Origin: Azoarcus_F sp048158365
GTDB taxonomy: Bacteria; Pseudomonadota; Gammaproteobacteria; Burkholderiales; Rhodocyclaceae
Reading direction: 5' to 3' (one strand)
NCBI GenBank assembly: GCA_048158365.1
Contig: JBLLNL010000006.1
DNA length: 64,000 bases
Of this stretch, positions 1 to 14,813 are shown piece by piece. Position 1 is the first letter of the stretch, and each line of letters opens with the position of its first letter. The translations under genes were made by a program, and so were the position numbers. The notes under the pieces are model-generated. The model did not search any database. It was given only the letters and a program-made list of their open reading frames with translations, and had not been told where the DNA came from.

Positions 1-1040
1 GAATGACCAGCGCCCATCAGGATGTGACCGCGGTGCTGCAGCAGGGCATTCATCGGGACCACGAAGAAGCCGGCCAGCGCGCCGATCGCGATCATCATGA
101 TCACCGCCGTCGGGACGGTGGTCACCCGCGTCATCAGCAGCACCACCAGGCCCATCACGATCCCGAGCGGGACCACCCTCACCGAATGGCGCAGGCTGAC
201 CATTCGCGCGGCCAGGATGGATCCGGCCACGATACCGATCGCGACCACGCCCTGCAGCATCGATGCTTCCGTGAGGTTGAAGCCGAGATTGTGTTCGGCC
301 CATTTGATCACGATGAACTGCAGCGTCGCACCGGCCCCCCAGAACAGCGTCGTCACCGCCAGTGAAATCTGTCCCAGCTTGTCTCGCCACAGCAACTTCA
401 GACAATGGGTGAAATCATGCAGCAGGTACAGCGGGTTGTTCTTCAGCGGCTTGTGATCGACACCGGTATCCGGAACATAGAAGTTCAGCAATGCTGCCAC
501 GAGGTAGGACAGTCCCACGAGCGCGATGGCCGCCTGAAATCCGGTGCTCGTCAGCGGCGAACCGGCCGACTGCAGCCAGCTTTGCACGCCGGGATGGATC
601 AGGATGCCACCCAGCACCGTTCCGAGGATGATCGCGGACACCGTCAGTCCCTCGATCCAGCCGTTGGCGACGACCAGCAGTCGATGCGGCAGATACTCGG
701 TCAGGATGCCGTACTTGGCCGGGGAATAGGCGGCCGCGCCCAGTCCGATCACTGCATAGGCGAACAATGGATGCGTGCCGAGGAACAACATCAGACACCC
801 CCCGATCTTGATCGTGTTGCTGACCAGCATGACCCGCCATTTCGGCATCGAGTCGGCAAACGCGCCGACGAATGCGGCCAGCAGCACATAGGAAAGGGTG
901 AAGAACAGCTTCAGCAGGGGTTCGTACTGGTCCGGGGCGGCCATGTCCCGGAGCAGGGCGATCGCGATGATGAGCAGCGCATTGTCGGCCAACGCAGAAA
1001 AAAACTGCGCCGCCATGATGATGTAGAAGCCGAGCGGCAT
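1..1040 (-). CDS. lplT: Lysophospholipid transporter LplT (MFS), 3' end outside the window
   Basis: About 346 codons of a major-facilitator permease; the C-terminus runs off the left edge (the E. coli protein has about 400 residues). LplT flips lysophospholipids across the inner membrane for re-acylation. Read on the minus strand, the N-terminus carries the family signature AAQFFSALADNALL, followed by GAAAYSPAKYGILTEYLP and, near the cut end, GFFVVPMNALLQHRG, all characteristic of LplT. Hydrophobic segments alternate with short charged loops throughout. The ATG at 1040 was chosen because the frame has a TGA about 15 codons upstream and no other start between. It is divergent from the LysR gene. 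The acyltransferase partner gene (aas), if present, would lie outside the window. Confidence 0.88.
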   Translation of the reverse strand, partial: MPLGFYIIMAAQFFSALADNALLIIAIALLRDMAAPDQYEPLLKLFFTLSYVLLAAFVGAFADSMPKWRVMLVSNTIKIGGCLMLFLGTHPLFAYAVIGLGAAAYSPAKYGILTEYLPHRLLVVANGWIEGLTVSAIILGTVLGGILIHPGVQSWLQSAGSPLTSTGFQAAIALVGLSYLVAALLNFYVPDTGVDHKPLKNNPLYLLHDFTHCLKLLWRDKLGQISLAVTTLFWGAGATLQFIVIKWAEHNLGFNLTEASMLQGVVAIGIVAGSILAARMVSLRHSVRVVPLGIVMGLVVLLMTRVTTVPTAVIMMIAIGALAGFFVVPMNALLQHRGHILMGAGH

Positions 1041-1204
1041 CGTGTCGGAATGCGCCGTCCTGTGGTCGGATGCCGGTTTATATCATGAAGCGCGTAGCTT
1101 TATTGCGTCACATCGGGCATTTCCATTCGATCGGTTCACCGATCCGGCCAAGTCGATGCGCAATCTCCGGAAAATGTGCTTAAATCGATGGCATAAGCAG
1201 ATTT

Positions 1205-1264
1205 TATAAATCCGCAGGGGCGGTTTCCGACCGACTCGCGCAATGTCTGCAGCGCGGGAGTCGG
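1205..1264 (+). promoter_or_regulatory. Possible promoter -10 and 5' leader hairpin of the LysR gene
   Basis: TATAAA at 1205-1210 is a plausible -10 element; no convincing -35 lies 16-18 nt upstream. The leader contains an inverted repeat, CCGACTC at 1231-1237 and GAGTCGG at 1258-1264, with a further GCG/CGC pairing inside. A second small hairpin (GTCCTCAGGAC) follows at about 1270. Function unknown; seen by eye only. Confidence 0.3.
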
Positions 1265-1324
1265 CTCAAGTCCTCAGGACGAAAGGAAGTCCACCTTGCC
1301 CTGCCCGACTCAGACGAGGCGACC

Positions 1325-2244
1325 GTGGCCGATCGCAGACTCCAGGTTTTTCACGCAGTAGCCAAGCACGGCTCGTTCACCCGCGCAGCCGAGCATCTTT
1401 TCATGACCCAGCCGGCGGTCACGTTCCAGATCAAGCAACTCGAGGAGCACTTCGACACGCGTCTGCTGGAACGGGGCCATGGACGGGTCGGACTCACGCC
1501 GGCGGGTGAGATCGTGCTTGCCTATGCCGAACGGATCCTCGATCTGTCCGAGGAGCTCGAATCGCGCGTATCCGAACTCACGGATGAACTCGCCGGTACC
1601 TTGACGATCGGCACCAGCACGACCATCGCAGCATATTGGCTGCCGCGACTGCTTGAGACCTTCAAGCGCAGCTATCCGCGTGTGGTGCCGCGCGTCATCG
1701 TCGGCAACTCGGAGCTGACCGAAGACCGGGTGGCATCCCGTGACATCGACCTCGGCCTGATCGAGATCGTCAGCGATCAGCCTGCCATCGAGCGCAGGCG
1801 TGCGGCACGCGATGAACTGCTCGTCATCTGCCAGCCCGGCCACCCGTTGTCCGAGAAGTCGTCCCTGGAGGCATCCGACCTGCTGCTCCATCCCTTCATC
1901 ACGCGTGATCCGGGCAACGCCATTCGTGAGCTTGCCGAAAACTTTTTTGAAGCGGCCGACATAGGCATCGATCAGCTGATGGTCTGCGCCGAGCTCGGGA
2001 GCCTGGCGACGGTCAAGTATCTCGCGTCACAGGGCCTCGGCTTTGCGATCGCTTCGAAGGCCGCGATACAGCGCGACCTGCGGGAGGGGCGACTTGCCGC
2101 GATACCGCTCGAGCCGCGGTTGTACACGCCGTTGGAAGTGATCGTTCCCAAGGACAAGTTCCGATCCAGACTGATCACCGTCTTCGCCGATCATGCCGTC
2201 GAGCAACTGGCCGACATGTCCACCGAGGGCTCGGAGGACGACTG

Positions 2245-2245
<1 letters not shown>
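1325..2245 (+). CDS. LysR-family transcriptional regulator (CysL/CbbR-like subgroup)
   Basis: 306 residues, normal length for the family. The N-terminal winged helix-turn-helix (about residues 4-62) reads RLQVFHAVAKHGSFTRAAE then MTQPAVTFQIKQLEEHF; the substrate-binding domain follows from about residue 90 (GTLTIGTSTTIAAYWLPRLL). The start is GTG, preceded by a purine-rich AGACGAGG; it places the helix-turn-helix at the usual distance from the N-terminus. The stop overlaps the radA start by one base (TGATG), so the two are probably co-transcribed. The effector and targets cannot be read from sequence; the resemblance to CysL/CbbR-type regulators is a family-level impression only. Confidence 0.85.
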
Positions 2246-3618
<1,373 letters not shown>

Positions 3619-3983
3619 TCCCTGCGCTCGGATCCGCAGCGGGTCCGGTTCGACGACCGACCTTGGTGGTAGAGGCAGGTCGAAGGGCAACGATCCGACG
3701 CTATAGTTTACATAATACAGATTATCGCGGTTGTGATGACGGCAGATACGATGAGAACTGCCGTTGCGTTCGAACTCCAGCCCAGCCTCCGGAATACGAA
3801 TGTGTCGGAGATTTTTACATTGAGTGGATTAGCGAGACCTTTTCCACGCTTATCCGCGATTTAGTCATTTGAAAACGAAATACTATCTTTTTCCAGGCGC
3901 GATTATTGCTCGTGCAGCATTCGAGAAGACAAACAAAAGCCGGCCGAATCATGAGTGGGCCTTGCCTTGTAATGGGAGCGAAA
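3619..3983. other. 365-bp intergenic stretch, AT-richer than its surroundings
   Basis: The stretch from about 3700 to 3960 is clearly richer in A and T than the surrounding genes. Open frames here have unusual composition and no recognisable motif, so I do not call them. No convincing -35/-10 pair with standard spacing, tRNA or strong terminator is visible. It precedes a 59-codon gene and may hold its promoter. Confidence 0.4.
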
Positions 3984-4163
3984 ATGAACCACCCTGGACC
4001 GGATCAGCGGATCGACTTTGCGATGCGCCAGTTCGTCGGCAAGATCATCGATTATCTGATGGCCGGCGGCGATCACGCCAACGCGATGATGAACATGACC
4101 GAGCGCGGTGTTCCTCACGAGGTGCAGCGACGTGTCATCGAAGGCAACGCGACGCGGATCTGA
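3984..4163 (+). CDS. Small hypothetical protein, 59 residues
   Basis: The frame encodes MNHPGPDQRIDFAMRQFVGK followed by an Ala/Gly/Met-rich middle and a C-terminus ending ERGVPHEVQRRVIEGNATRI. The ATG at 3984 has a GGGAGCG ribosome-binding site 5-10 nt upstream, better than the in-frame ATGs further up. The protein is soluble and mixed-charge, without signal peptide, membrane segment or cysteine pair. I do not recognise a family. It lies downstream of an AT-richer island and is convergent with the phosphorylase gene. A real gene seems likely because of the ribosome-binding site and GC-rich codon use, but this is inference. Confidence 0.5.
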   Translation: MNHPGPDQRIDFAMRQFVGKIIDYLMAGGDHANAMMNMTERGVPHEVQRRVIEGNATRI

Positions 4164-4276
4164 GTTGGGGTCGATGACGCTCCCGATCGGGTCGTCGCGT
4201 CGCGAAGCGTTCGGTTGGAGTCATCCTCACCATCCCCTTTTCCTGGTCGGGCTCCGGCTGCCAGGCCTGCTGAACG

Positions 4277-5014
4277 TCAGCCCGCGCAGACCCCATTGAG
4301 AATTGTCCGGACTCTCGCCATCGCCTCCTGCAACACCTTTTCGATGCTGTCGAACTCGATACGCTGTTCACTTGTCGCGCGTCCCGCCGCGTGGTTCGCG
4401 ACGACGTTGATGGCCGCATAGGGCAAACCGAGCTCACGCGCAAGCGCCGCTTCGGGCATGCCCGTCATGCCGACCAGGTCGGCACCGTCGCGCTCGAGCC
4501 GGTCGATCTCGGCCGCCGTCTCCAGACGGGGGCCCTGGGTCGCGGCATATACGCCACCATCGAAAACCGACTCCCCCGATGCGCGCGCGGCGTCCAGGAT
4601 GCGCTGACGAAGTGCCTGATCGTAAGGGTTGGTGAAATCGATGTGGTGGACCGGCTGATCGATGTCATCGAAGAAGGTACTGACCCTGCCCCATGTGTAA
4701 TCGATGATCTGGTGCGGTACGACCAGCTTTCCGGGTCCGAACTCCGCCCGGATGCCACCCACGGATGCCACCGACACGATCTCCGTCGCCCCGACCTGCC
4801 TGAGCGCCCAGATATTGGCGCGATAATTCACCTGATGAGGGGCAATCGTGTGCCCGTCGCCGTGTCGCGCCAGAAACACGATCGGCTTATCGCGCAGCGT
4901 GCCGAAAAGGAGCGCGCCGGACGGTGCCCCGTAGGGCGTTCGTGCAACTTCTCGTCGCACGATTTCCAGGGAGGACAAGCGGGTCAGGCCGCTTCCGCCG
5001 ATGATCGCGAGCAT
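4277..5014 (-). CDS. mtnP: S-methyl-5'-thioinosine phosphorylase / MTA phosphorylase family
   Basis: 245 residues. It is a PNP/MTAP-family phosphorylase that splits a methylthio-nucleoside with phosphate, salvaging purine and methylthioribose-1-phosphate from polyamine synthesis. Visible motifs are IIGGSGL near the N-terminus (phosphate-binding), ARHGDGHTIAPHQVNYRAN, YAATQGPRLETAAEI and GMTGMPEAALARELGLPYA. The overall pattern is closest to the Pseudomonas methylthioinosine phosphorylase type as I remember it, so MTI rather than MTA may be the substrate. The ATG at 5014 starts directly before the conserved IIGGSG; an upstream in-frame ATG (5053) would add 13 non-conserved residues. It is divergent from typA. 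Confidence 0.85.
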   Translation of the reverse strand: MLAIIGGSGLTRLSSLEIVRREVARTPYGAPSGALLFGTLRDKPIVFLARHGDGHTIAPHQVNYRANIWALRQVGATEIVSVASVGGIRAEFGPGKLVVPHQIIDYTWGRVSTFFDDIDQPVHHIDFTNPYDQALRQRILDAARASGESVFDGGVYAATQGPRLETAAEIDRLERDGADLVGMTGMPEAALARELGLPYAAINVVANHAAGRATSEQRIEFDSIEKVLQEAMARVRTILNGVCAG

Positions 5015-5108
5015 ATGCGCAGGTCTCCGTTGAGGGCGGTCAGATTCTAGCATGGGGGTGTTCTGCGTACCCCTCGGCCGGGCTCGATCGCCTGGCCATC
5101 ATTCGATG

Positions 5109-5135
5109 TTGCAGTGCCGCAGCTCATGCTATAAT
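5109..5135 (+). promoter_or_regulatory. Promoter of typA
   Basis: A perfect TATAAT at 5130-5135 lies 31 nt before the typA ATG in an AT-rich leader. A candidate -35 TTGCAG at 5109-5114 gives only a 15-nt spacer, so the -35 is uncertain. No strong Shine-Dalgarno is visible before the typA start. Confidence 0.5.
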
Positions 5136-5166
5136 TATCGACTTTTCAATTACTTCTGGTTTTCCC

Positions 5167-6981
5167 ATGTCCCGCGCCATTCGCAATATCGCCATCATCG
5201 CCCACGTCGACCATGGCAAGACCACGCTGGTGGACCAGTTACTGCGTCAGTCCGGCACCTTCGCCGCGCACCAGGCGCTGTCGGAACGGGTCATGGACAG
5301 CAACGACATCGAGCGGGAACGGGGCATCACGATTCTCGCCAAGAATTGCGCGATCAGGTACAAGGATACCCATATCAACATCGTCGACACGCCGGGACAC
5401 GCCGATTTCGGTGGCGAGGTCGAGCGCGTGCTGTCGATGGTCGATGGTGTGCTGCTGCTGGTCGATGCCGTCGAGGGTCCGATGCCGCAGACCCGGTTCG
5501 TGACCCGCAAGGCGCTTGCGCTGGGTCTGAAGCCGATTGTCGTGATCAACAAGATCGACCGGCCGGGTGCCCGTCCGGACTGGGTGATCAATCACACCTT
5601 CGATCTGTTCGACAAACTGGGCGCCAGCGAGGAGCAACTCGATTTCCCGGTCGTATTCGCATCGGCACTGAACGGCTATGCGATGCTCGATTCCAGCCAG
5701 ACGGGCACCGACATGCAGCCGCTGTACGAGGCCATCCTCGAGTTCGTGCCGCCACCCGAGGTGTCCCGTGACGGGCCTCTTCAGCTCCAGATCTGTTCGC
5801 TGGACTACTCGACCTACATCGGTCAGCTCGGCATCGGGCGAATCAAACGCGGCAGCATGCGCCCCAACCAGGAAGTGGTCGTCATGTACGGCGACCAGAA
5901 TCGCGGCAAGGCCCGCATCGGTCAGATCCTGACCTTCACCGGGCTCGAGCGCAGCGCGGCCGACTACGCCGAGGCGGGCGACATCGTGCTGGTCTCCGGT
6001 ATCGAACAGGTCGGAATCGGTGTGACGCTCTGCGATCCGGAGCGCCTCGAGGGTTTGCCGCCGATCGCGGTCGATGAACCGACGCTGACGATGAATTTCA
6101 TGGTCAACTCCTCTCCGCTGGCCGGTCGCGAAGGCAAGTTCGTGACCAGTCGTCAGATTCGCGAGCGACTCGAGAAGGAATTGCTGAAAAACGTTGCATT
6201 GCGGGTCGAATACACAAACGATTCGGACGTCTTCATGGTATCCGGCCGAGGTGAGCTGCACCTGACGATTCTGCTCGAGAACATGCGTCGCGAAGGCTTC
6301 GAGCTCGCGGTGGGTCGTCCACGCGTGGTGTTCAAGGACATCGACGGCGTCAAGTGCGAGCCATACGAGATGCTCACGGTCGACGTCGAGGAGGATCACC
6401 AGGGCGCGATCATGGAGGAACTGGGTCGTCGCCGCGGCGAGCTGCTGGACATGCAGTCGGATGGGAAGGGTCGTTGCCGGCTCGAGTACCGCATTCCTGC
6501 GCGCGGCCTCATCGGATTCCAGGGTGAATTCCTGACGCTGACCCGTGGCACGGGCCTGGCCAGCCATGTCTTCGACGACTACGGTCCGATGGCCGGCGCG
6601 ATCGCGGATCGTCGCAACGGCGTGCTGATCTCGCAGGAAAACGGACAGGCGGTCGCCTACGCACTTTGGAAACTGCAGGATCGAGGCCGGATGTTCGTCA
6701 ACCACAACGACCCGGTCTATGAAGGCATGATCATCGGTATCCACTCCCGTGACAACGACCTGGTCGTGAATCCGATCAAGGGCAAGCAGCTGACCAACGT
6801 GCGTTCGTCGGGCACCGACGAGGCCGTGCGACTGGTTCCGCCGATTGGCTTGACGCTGGAGTCCGCGATCGAGTTCATCGCCGACGACGAACTGGTCGAA
6901 ATCACGCCCCGATCGATCCGGCTGCGCAAGCGTTACCTCAGCGAGAACGATCGCAAGCGTGCCGCCAAGAGCGACGCCTGA
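5167..6981 (+). CDS. typA: Translational GTPase TypA/BipA
   Basis: 604 residues, the usual length. This elongation-factor-like GTPase assists 50S ribosome assembly and stress adaptation. G1 is [15 protein letters not shown] near residue 13, G2/switch I lies in [15 protein letters not shown]3 is [16 protein letters not shown] and G4 is [15 protein letters not shown]-like domains follow, and the TypA-specific C-terminal domain contains [12 protein letters not shown] and [13 protein letters not shown]. The gene stands alone, with its own -10 box upstream and a shared hairpin terminator downstream. Confidence 0.97.
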   Translation: MSRAIRNIAIIAHVDHGKTTLVDQLLRQSGTFAAHQALSERVMDSNDIERERGITILAKNCAIRYKDTHINIVDTPGHADFGGEVERVLSMVDGVLLLVDAVEGPMPQTRFVTRKALALGLKPIVVINKIDRPGARPDWVINHTFDLFDKLGASEEQLDFPVVFASALNGYAMLDSSQTGTDMQPLYEAILEFVPPPEVSRDGPLQLQICSLDYSTYIGQLGIGRIKRGSMRPNQEVVVMYGDQNRGKARIGQILTFTGLERSAADYAEAGDIVLVSGIEQVGIGVTLCDPERLEGLPPIAVDEPTLTMNFMVNSSPLAGREGKFVTSRQIRERLEKELLKNVALRVEYTNDSDVFMVSGRGELHLTILLENMRREGFELAVGRPRVVFKDIDGVKCEPYEMLTVDVEEDHQGAIMEELGRRRGELLDMQSDGKGRCRLEYRIPARGLIGFQGEFLTLTRGTGLASHVFDDYGPMAGAIADRRNGVLISQENGQAVAYALWKLQDRGRMFVNHNDPVYEGMIIGIHSRDNDLVVNPIKGKQLTNVRSSGTDEAVRLVPPIGLTLESAIEFIADDELVEITPRSIRLRKRYLSENDRKRAAKSDA

Positions 6982-7006
6982 TCAAAGCGGGTAGTCTGCA
7001 GGAAAA

Positions 7007-7037
7007 GAAAATGGCGCCGATTCCGGGCGCCATTTTC
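7007..7037. terminator. Bidirectional intrinsic terminator between typA and galU
   Basis: A 12-bp perfect inverted repeat, GAAAATGGCGCC at 7007-7018 and GGCGCCATTTTC at 7026-7037, has a 7-nt loop. It is A-rich on the left side and T-rich on the right, so it can end transcription from both convergent genes. Confidence 0.88.
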
Positions 7038-7065
7038 TTCTCTTGGGCTGCGGACCGCGTCCAGC

Positions 7066-7959
7066 TCAGCTCGCAGCCCCGCCCTGCTCCCGCGCGGCCA
7101 GATATGCGGCAAAGTCCGTGCTGACCTCCGGATGCCGAAGCGCGAATTCCACCGTGGCCTTCAGATAGCCCAGTTTGGAGCCGCAATCGAAGCGTTGCCC
7201 CTTGAACTGATAGGCCTGCACCGCCTCCTCCTTGAGCAGTGAAGCGATCGCGTCGGTGAGCTGCAGCTCGCTGCCTGCGCCGGGTTTCAGGTTGCGCAGA
7301 TGCTGGAAGATCCGGGGCGTCAGGATGTAGCGGCCGACCACCGCCTGCGTGGTCGGCGCATCTTCCGGTTTCGGCTTTTCGACGATGCCGGTGACGCGCT
7401 GAAGATCGCCTGCCTGGCCCTCGGTGCTGACGATGCCGTACTGTCGCGTATCCTCGCGCGGCACGTTCATCGTGCCGAGAACCGAGCAGCGATTGTAATT
7501 GTAGACGCCGACCATCTGTTGCAGGATCGGATCGCCCCCGTGATTGTCGAGCAGGTCGTCCGCGAGAATCACCGCGAAGGCTTCGTCGTCACTGATCACG
7601 TGCGACGCACACAGCACGGCATGGCCGAGGCCGAGTGCCTCGGACTGGCGGATGTAGATGCAGTTCACGCCTGCCGGCACCGTCTTGCGTACCAGTTCGA
7701 GCATCGCGTGCTTGCCGCGCGCTTCGAGTTCGGTCTCGAGCTCGTAGGCCTTGTCGAAGTGGTCCTCGATCGCGCGCTTGGTACGCCCGGTGATGAAAAT
7801 CATCTCGGTGATGCCGGCAGCGACGGCCTCCTCCACCGCATACTGAATCAGTGGCTTGTCGACGATGGGGAGCATTTCCTTCGGGCTGGCCTTGGTCGCG
7901 GGTAGGAAGCGGGTGCCCATCCCGGCAACCGGGAATACGGCCTTGGTGATCTTCTTCAT
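7066..7959 (-). CDS. galU: UTP-glucose-1-phosphate uridylyltransferase GalU
   Basis: 297 residues. It makes UDP-glucose from UTP and glucose-1-phosphate for envelope polysaccharides and sugar interconversion. The nucleotidyl-transferase signature is at the N-terminus: [20 protein letters not shown] and the following [17 protein letters not shown]. Downstream are [12 protein letters not shown] (metal/UTP site) and [13 protein letters not shown]. It lies 47 nt downstream of ligA on the same strand, so it may be read through from the smc-zipA-ligA run, and it ends at the shared terminator with typA. Confidence 0.95.
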   Translation of the reverse strand: MKKITKAVFPVAGMGTRFLPATKASPKEMLPIVDKPLIQYAVEEAVAAGITEMIFITGRTKRAIEDHFDKAYELETELEARGKHAMLELVRKTVPAGVNCIYIRQSEALGLGHAVLCASHVISDDEAFAVILADDLLDNHGGDPILQQMVGVYNYNRCSVLGTMNVPREDTRQYGIVSTEGQAGDLQRVTGIVEKPKPEDAPTTQAVVGRYILTPRIFQHLRNLKPGAGSELQLTDAIASLLKEEAVQAYQFKGQRFDCGSKLGYLKATVEFALRHPEVSTDFAAYLAAREQGGAAS

Positions 7960-8006
7960 GAACGGTGGAATCTCCGTGATATGGAACGTGGTTGCTCGGT
8001 TTTCAT

Positions 8007-11173
<3,167 letters not shown>

Positions 11174-11279
11174 TGTCCTTCCCGATATAAAGCGCTCCGT
11201 CTGCGATCGCGAAGCCTTCGTCAGCAGTATTCCGTGTTCGAATCGTCGTTGAAACCGTTTTTACCATTGATCACGCGCG

Positions 11280-14200
11280 TCAGGCTTCGACGGCCTCCGC
11301 CAGTCGCAGGGCCTCCTCGATGTCGACTTCCACCACGCGCGACACGCCTTGCTCCTGCATCGTCACGCCGACCAGCTGTTGCGCGATTTCCATCGTGACC
11401 TTGCTGTGACTGATGAATACGAACTGGGTCTGCGACGCCATTCGTTTGACCATCTGACAATACCGTTCAGTGTTGGCATCGTCCAGTGGGGCATCGACCT
11501 CGTCAAGCATACAGAACGGCGCCGGATTGAGCTGAAACATCGAAAAGACCAGCGCAATCGCGGTCAGCGCCTTTTCGCCGCCCGAAAGCAGATGAATCGA
11601 AGCGTTCTTCTTCCCGGGTGGCTGCGCGACTATCTGGATGCCCGCATCCAGGATCTCGTCGCCGGTCAGCACCAGGCGCGCCTGGCCCCCGCCGAACAGT
11701 TGCGGAAACAACTGGCCGAAGTGACGTGTGACCGTATCGTAGGTTTCCTGCAATTGTTCGCGGGTTTCTCTATCGATGCGCCGAATCGCGTCTTCGAGCG
11801 TGCCGATCGCCTCGCTCAGATCGTCGTTCTGGGCGTCCAGGTAGGCCTTTCGCTGTTGCGCGGTGCGTAGCTCGTCCAGTGCGGCCAGGTTGACCTGGCC
11901 GAGATCGGCGATCTCGCGGGCCAGGCGCGTCACCTCGCGTTGCAGCGTGGCCTCCCGCAAGTCGGGCGACAGCAAGGGCATCAAGGCCGCCTCATCGGCC
12001 TCGGCCTCGGCCAGGCGCTCGGCGTACTGGGCCGTGGCCATTTCGGCCGCCTGCACGGCGAGGCGCAATTCGCCGACCCGGACTCGCGCCGGCGCGGCCT
12101 CCTGTTCGGTGCGCAGGCGCATTTCCTCGATCTGCTTCAGGCGTGCAGCGGCCTGCTCCTGCGCGTCACGACAGGCGGCGAGCGCCGTCTCGCGCGATTG
12201 CCGCACGCCCAGTGCCTGCTGCAATGCGCTGGCGCTGCGGCTGCTGTCGGTTGCGGTCAGCTCCTGTTCTCGAAGCGTGATTTCGCGCGCAATGCGGTCG
12301 AGTTGTTCCAGCGCCAGTTGCAGGTTGCGCGCGATGTCATCCAGTTTGCCGGCACATTCCCGCTCGGAGAAACGGGCTTCCTGCAGTTCGCGCGCGCTCG
12401 CCTGCTCCAGCGCACCCGTCTCTTTCAGCACGCGCTCACGCTCCGCGAGTATGTCGAGCGCTGCGTTCAACCTGTCATGCTGGAGTTCACCGAGTTCGGC
12501 GCAACGGGCAAGCTCCATGTCGGCACGCGCCAGGTGCTCGCGTTCGGTGGATTCGAGATGAACGAGGTCCGACAGATCGCGTTCGATCTGTTCGCTTTTC
12601 TCCTGCGCCCGCTGTCGTGCCTGGGTCAGTTTGAGCAGCGTCACCTGCTCGCCATGCAAATACTGCTGATCATTCTGCAATTCGCGGCGAAGCGCATTGG
12701 CCCGGTCGTTGAGTTCGGCTGCACGAGCCTCGGCCGACACCAGCGCATCGTGGGCGAGCTGCGCATCACGTTCGGTCACCAGCAGCTCCGAGCCGAGCGT
12801 CTCGATCTCACGCTGACGTTCCATGACCCCGTGGGTGCGGCTGTCCGGCGCATAGTGGCCAAGCATGTGTCGGGCCAGAACCCGTCCCCGCGCATCCACC
12901 AGCGTGACGCCGCACGCCAGCTCCATGCGACGATCGATCCAGTCCTCGAGTCGATCGACGACGAAGCACTCGGCCAGCCACCCCTGCAACACCGGCCGCA
13001 ATGCGGCATCGGTGATCGAGATCCGATCCAGCAAGGGCGTCGCACCGGCAGGCGCCGGAACCGGAACCCCGGATGAATCCGCCGGCACATCGCCGAATGC
13101 GATCGACACCGATTCGGGCGGCGCGGCCTCGAAGACCGCCTGCACCGCCGACGACACATCGCCGGTCAGCGCCGAAACACGGTCCTGCAACATCGTTTCG
13201 ACTGCGAGCTCCCAGCCCGACTCGACCCGCAGGCCCTGCCACAGCGGGACCAGCGCGTCCAGTCGATGCCGCCGCAACCAGTCACCGAGCTTGCCCTGCG
13301 ACTGCACCCGCGACTGCAGTTGCATCAGCGCATCGCGGCGGGCGCGAAGTTCGGTGAGACGACGTTGCCGCTGCTTTTCGTTCTCGAGGGCGCCTTTCAG
13401 CGTGTGCTGCGCATCGGGCAAGCGGGCCTGGAGCGCGACGAGTTCCTCGCGTTTGGTGAGCAGGGCGGCCTCGAGGGCCTCCACCTTGCGCTCCGCCTCG
13501 GCCACGCGTACCGGCTCGGGCCCATCGATCTGTCCGCGCTCGCCTTCCAGCCTTGCGCGGCGCTGACCGAGTGCGTCCAGCGCGCGAGTCGCGCTCGTCC
13601 GATTCGCCTCTTCGACCCTGAGCTGCTGTTCGGTCTGGCCGAGCTCGCGTCGCGCGGCTGCGACCGTCGAATTGGCAGCGTGATGCGCCCCCTCGGACTC
13701 GGGCAGCTGCAATGCGACCTCGGCGTGTCGCGCATCCGACCGTTCGACGCGCATCCGGGCGTTGTCCAGCAGGGTTTGCCAGCGTTGCTGGTCGTGCCGC
13801 TGGGCTTGCTGTCTGCCCGCCCAGTGTTGCTGTTCGGCGGCCAGCTCCAGCAGCCGCTTTTCGAGACGCGCCCGGGCGTCATCCAAGTGTCTGAGTTCGC
13901 CCTCGAGGCGGCTGACCTCGGCCGACGCCGCATAGAGTGCGCTCTGCGCTTCGTGCGTGTGTTCGGAGGATGCGAAGTGCGCCTCGCGCACGGCCTCGAC
14001 TTCGGATTCGAGTGCCTGCAGCCGGGCACTGTCCGACTCCATGCGCGCGCTCAGCTGGTTCAGTTCGGTGGCAAGCGTTTGCTGCTCATGCCGGGCTTCC
14101 TCGCGCTTAAGCAACCACAGCAGTTGCTGGCGCTGTACATGCGCGGCGTTCAGATCCCGATAGCGCGTGGCCACCTCGGCCTGGGTCGCCAGATGCGCGA

Positions 14201-14813
14201 TGCGCTCGACCAGTTCGTTGCGGATGTCGTCGAGGCGGGTAAGGTTGTCACGCGCATCCGACAGTCGCCCCTCGGTCTCGCGTCGGCGCTCGCGATACTT
14301 GGTGACTCCCGCCGCCTCTTCGAGAAAACCGCGGATCTCCTCCGGTTTGGCCTCGATGATGCGCGAGATCATGCCCTGCTCGATGATCGCATAGGCGCGC
14401 GGTCCAAGACCCGTGCCGAGGAACAGGTCCACCACGTCCTTGCGTCGCACATGCACATTGTTGATGTGGTACGACGATTCGCCGCTGCGATCAAGCACCC
14501 GCTTGACCGAAATCTCTGCGTACCGGGTCCACTGCCCGGCCGCCCTGCCCTCGGCGTTGTCGAAAACGAGTTCCACGCTCGCACGCGACACCGGTTTGCG
14601 CGTGGTCGAACCGTTGAAGATGACATCCTGCATCGATTCGCCGCGCAGCGCACTGGCCCGCGTTTCTCCGAGCACCCAGCGGACTGCATCGATGATATTG
14701 GACTTGCCGCAACCGTTCGGGCCGACTACTCCCACCAGGTTGCCCGGTGTCAGCACGGTCGTGGGGTCGACGAAGGTCTTGAAACCGGCAAGTTTGAGCT
14801 TGGTGAGACGCAC
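11280..14813 (-). CDS. smc: Chromosome segregation ATPase SMC
   Basis: 1177 residues. This condensin ATPase compacts and segregates chromosomes. Walker A GPNGCGKSNIIDAVRWVLGE is near residue 32; two long coiled coils flank a hinge at roughly residues 520-660 (WELAVETMLQDRVSALTGD); the C-terminal half of the ATPase has the signature LSGGEKALTAIALVFSMF and Walker B FCMLDEVDAPLDD. The start is GTG, directly before the conserved RLTKLKLAGFKTFVDPT. It is first in a minus-strand run with zipA, ligA and galU and divergent from dapC. The long antisense frames across the gene are composition artefacts. Confidence 0.97.
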   Translation of the reverse strand: MRLTKLKLAGFKTFVDPTTVLTPGNLVGVVGPNGCGKSNIIDAVRWVLGETRASALRGESMQDVIFNGSTTRKPVSRASVELVFDNAEGRAAGQWTRYAEISVKRVLDRSGESSYHINNVHVRRKDVVDLFLGTGLGPRAYAIIEQGMISRIIEAKPEEIRGFLEEAAGVTKYRERRRETEGRLSDARDNLTRLDDIRNELVERIAHLATQAEVATRYRDLNAAHVQRQQLLWLLKREEARHEQQTLATELNQLSARMESDSARLQALESEVEAVREAHFASSEHTHEAQSALYAASAEVSRLEGELRHLDDARARLEKRLLELAAEQQHWAGRQQAQRHDQQRWQTLLDNARMRVERSDARHAEVALQLPESEGAHHAANSTVAAARRELGQTEQQLRVEEANRTSATRALDALGQRRARLEGERGQIDGPEPVRVAEAERKVEALEAALLTKREELVALQARLPDAQHTLKGALENEKQRQRRLTELRARRDALMQLQSRVQSQGKLGDWLRRHRLDALVPLWQGLRVESGWELAVETMLQDRVSALTGDVSSAVQAVFEAAPPESVSIAFGDVPADSSGVPVPAPAGATPLLDRISITDAALRPVLQGWLAECFVVDRLEDWIDRRMELACGVTLVDARGRVLARHMLGHYAPDSRTHGVMERQREIETLGSELLVTERDAQLAHDALVSAEARAAELNDRANALRRELQNDQQYLHGEQVTLLKLTQARQRAQEKSEQIERDLSDLVHLESTEREHLARADMELARCAELGELQHDRLNAALDILAERERVLKETGALEQASARELQEARFSERECAGKLDDIARNLQLALEQLDRIAREITLREQELTATDSSRSASALQQALGVRQSRETALAACRDAQEQAAARLKQIEEMRLRTEQEAAPARVRVGELRLAVQAAEMATAQYAERLAEAEADEAALMPLLSPDLREATLQREVTRLAREIADLGQVNLAALDELRTAQQRKAYLDAQNDDLSEAIGTLEDAIRRIDRETREQLQETYDTVTRHFGQLFPQLFGGGQARLVLTGDEILDAGIQIVAQPPGKKNASIHLLSGGEKALTAIALVFSMFQLNPAPFCMLDEVDAPLDDANTERYCQMVKRMASQTQFVFISHSKVTMEIAQQLVGVTMQEQGVSRVVEVDIEEALRLAEAVEA

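Noticed and set aside
5239..6744. A 501-codon antisense frame over typA
   Set aside because: Shadow of typA; no start context or motifs, and the sense gene has every TypA signature.
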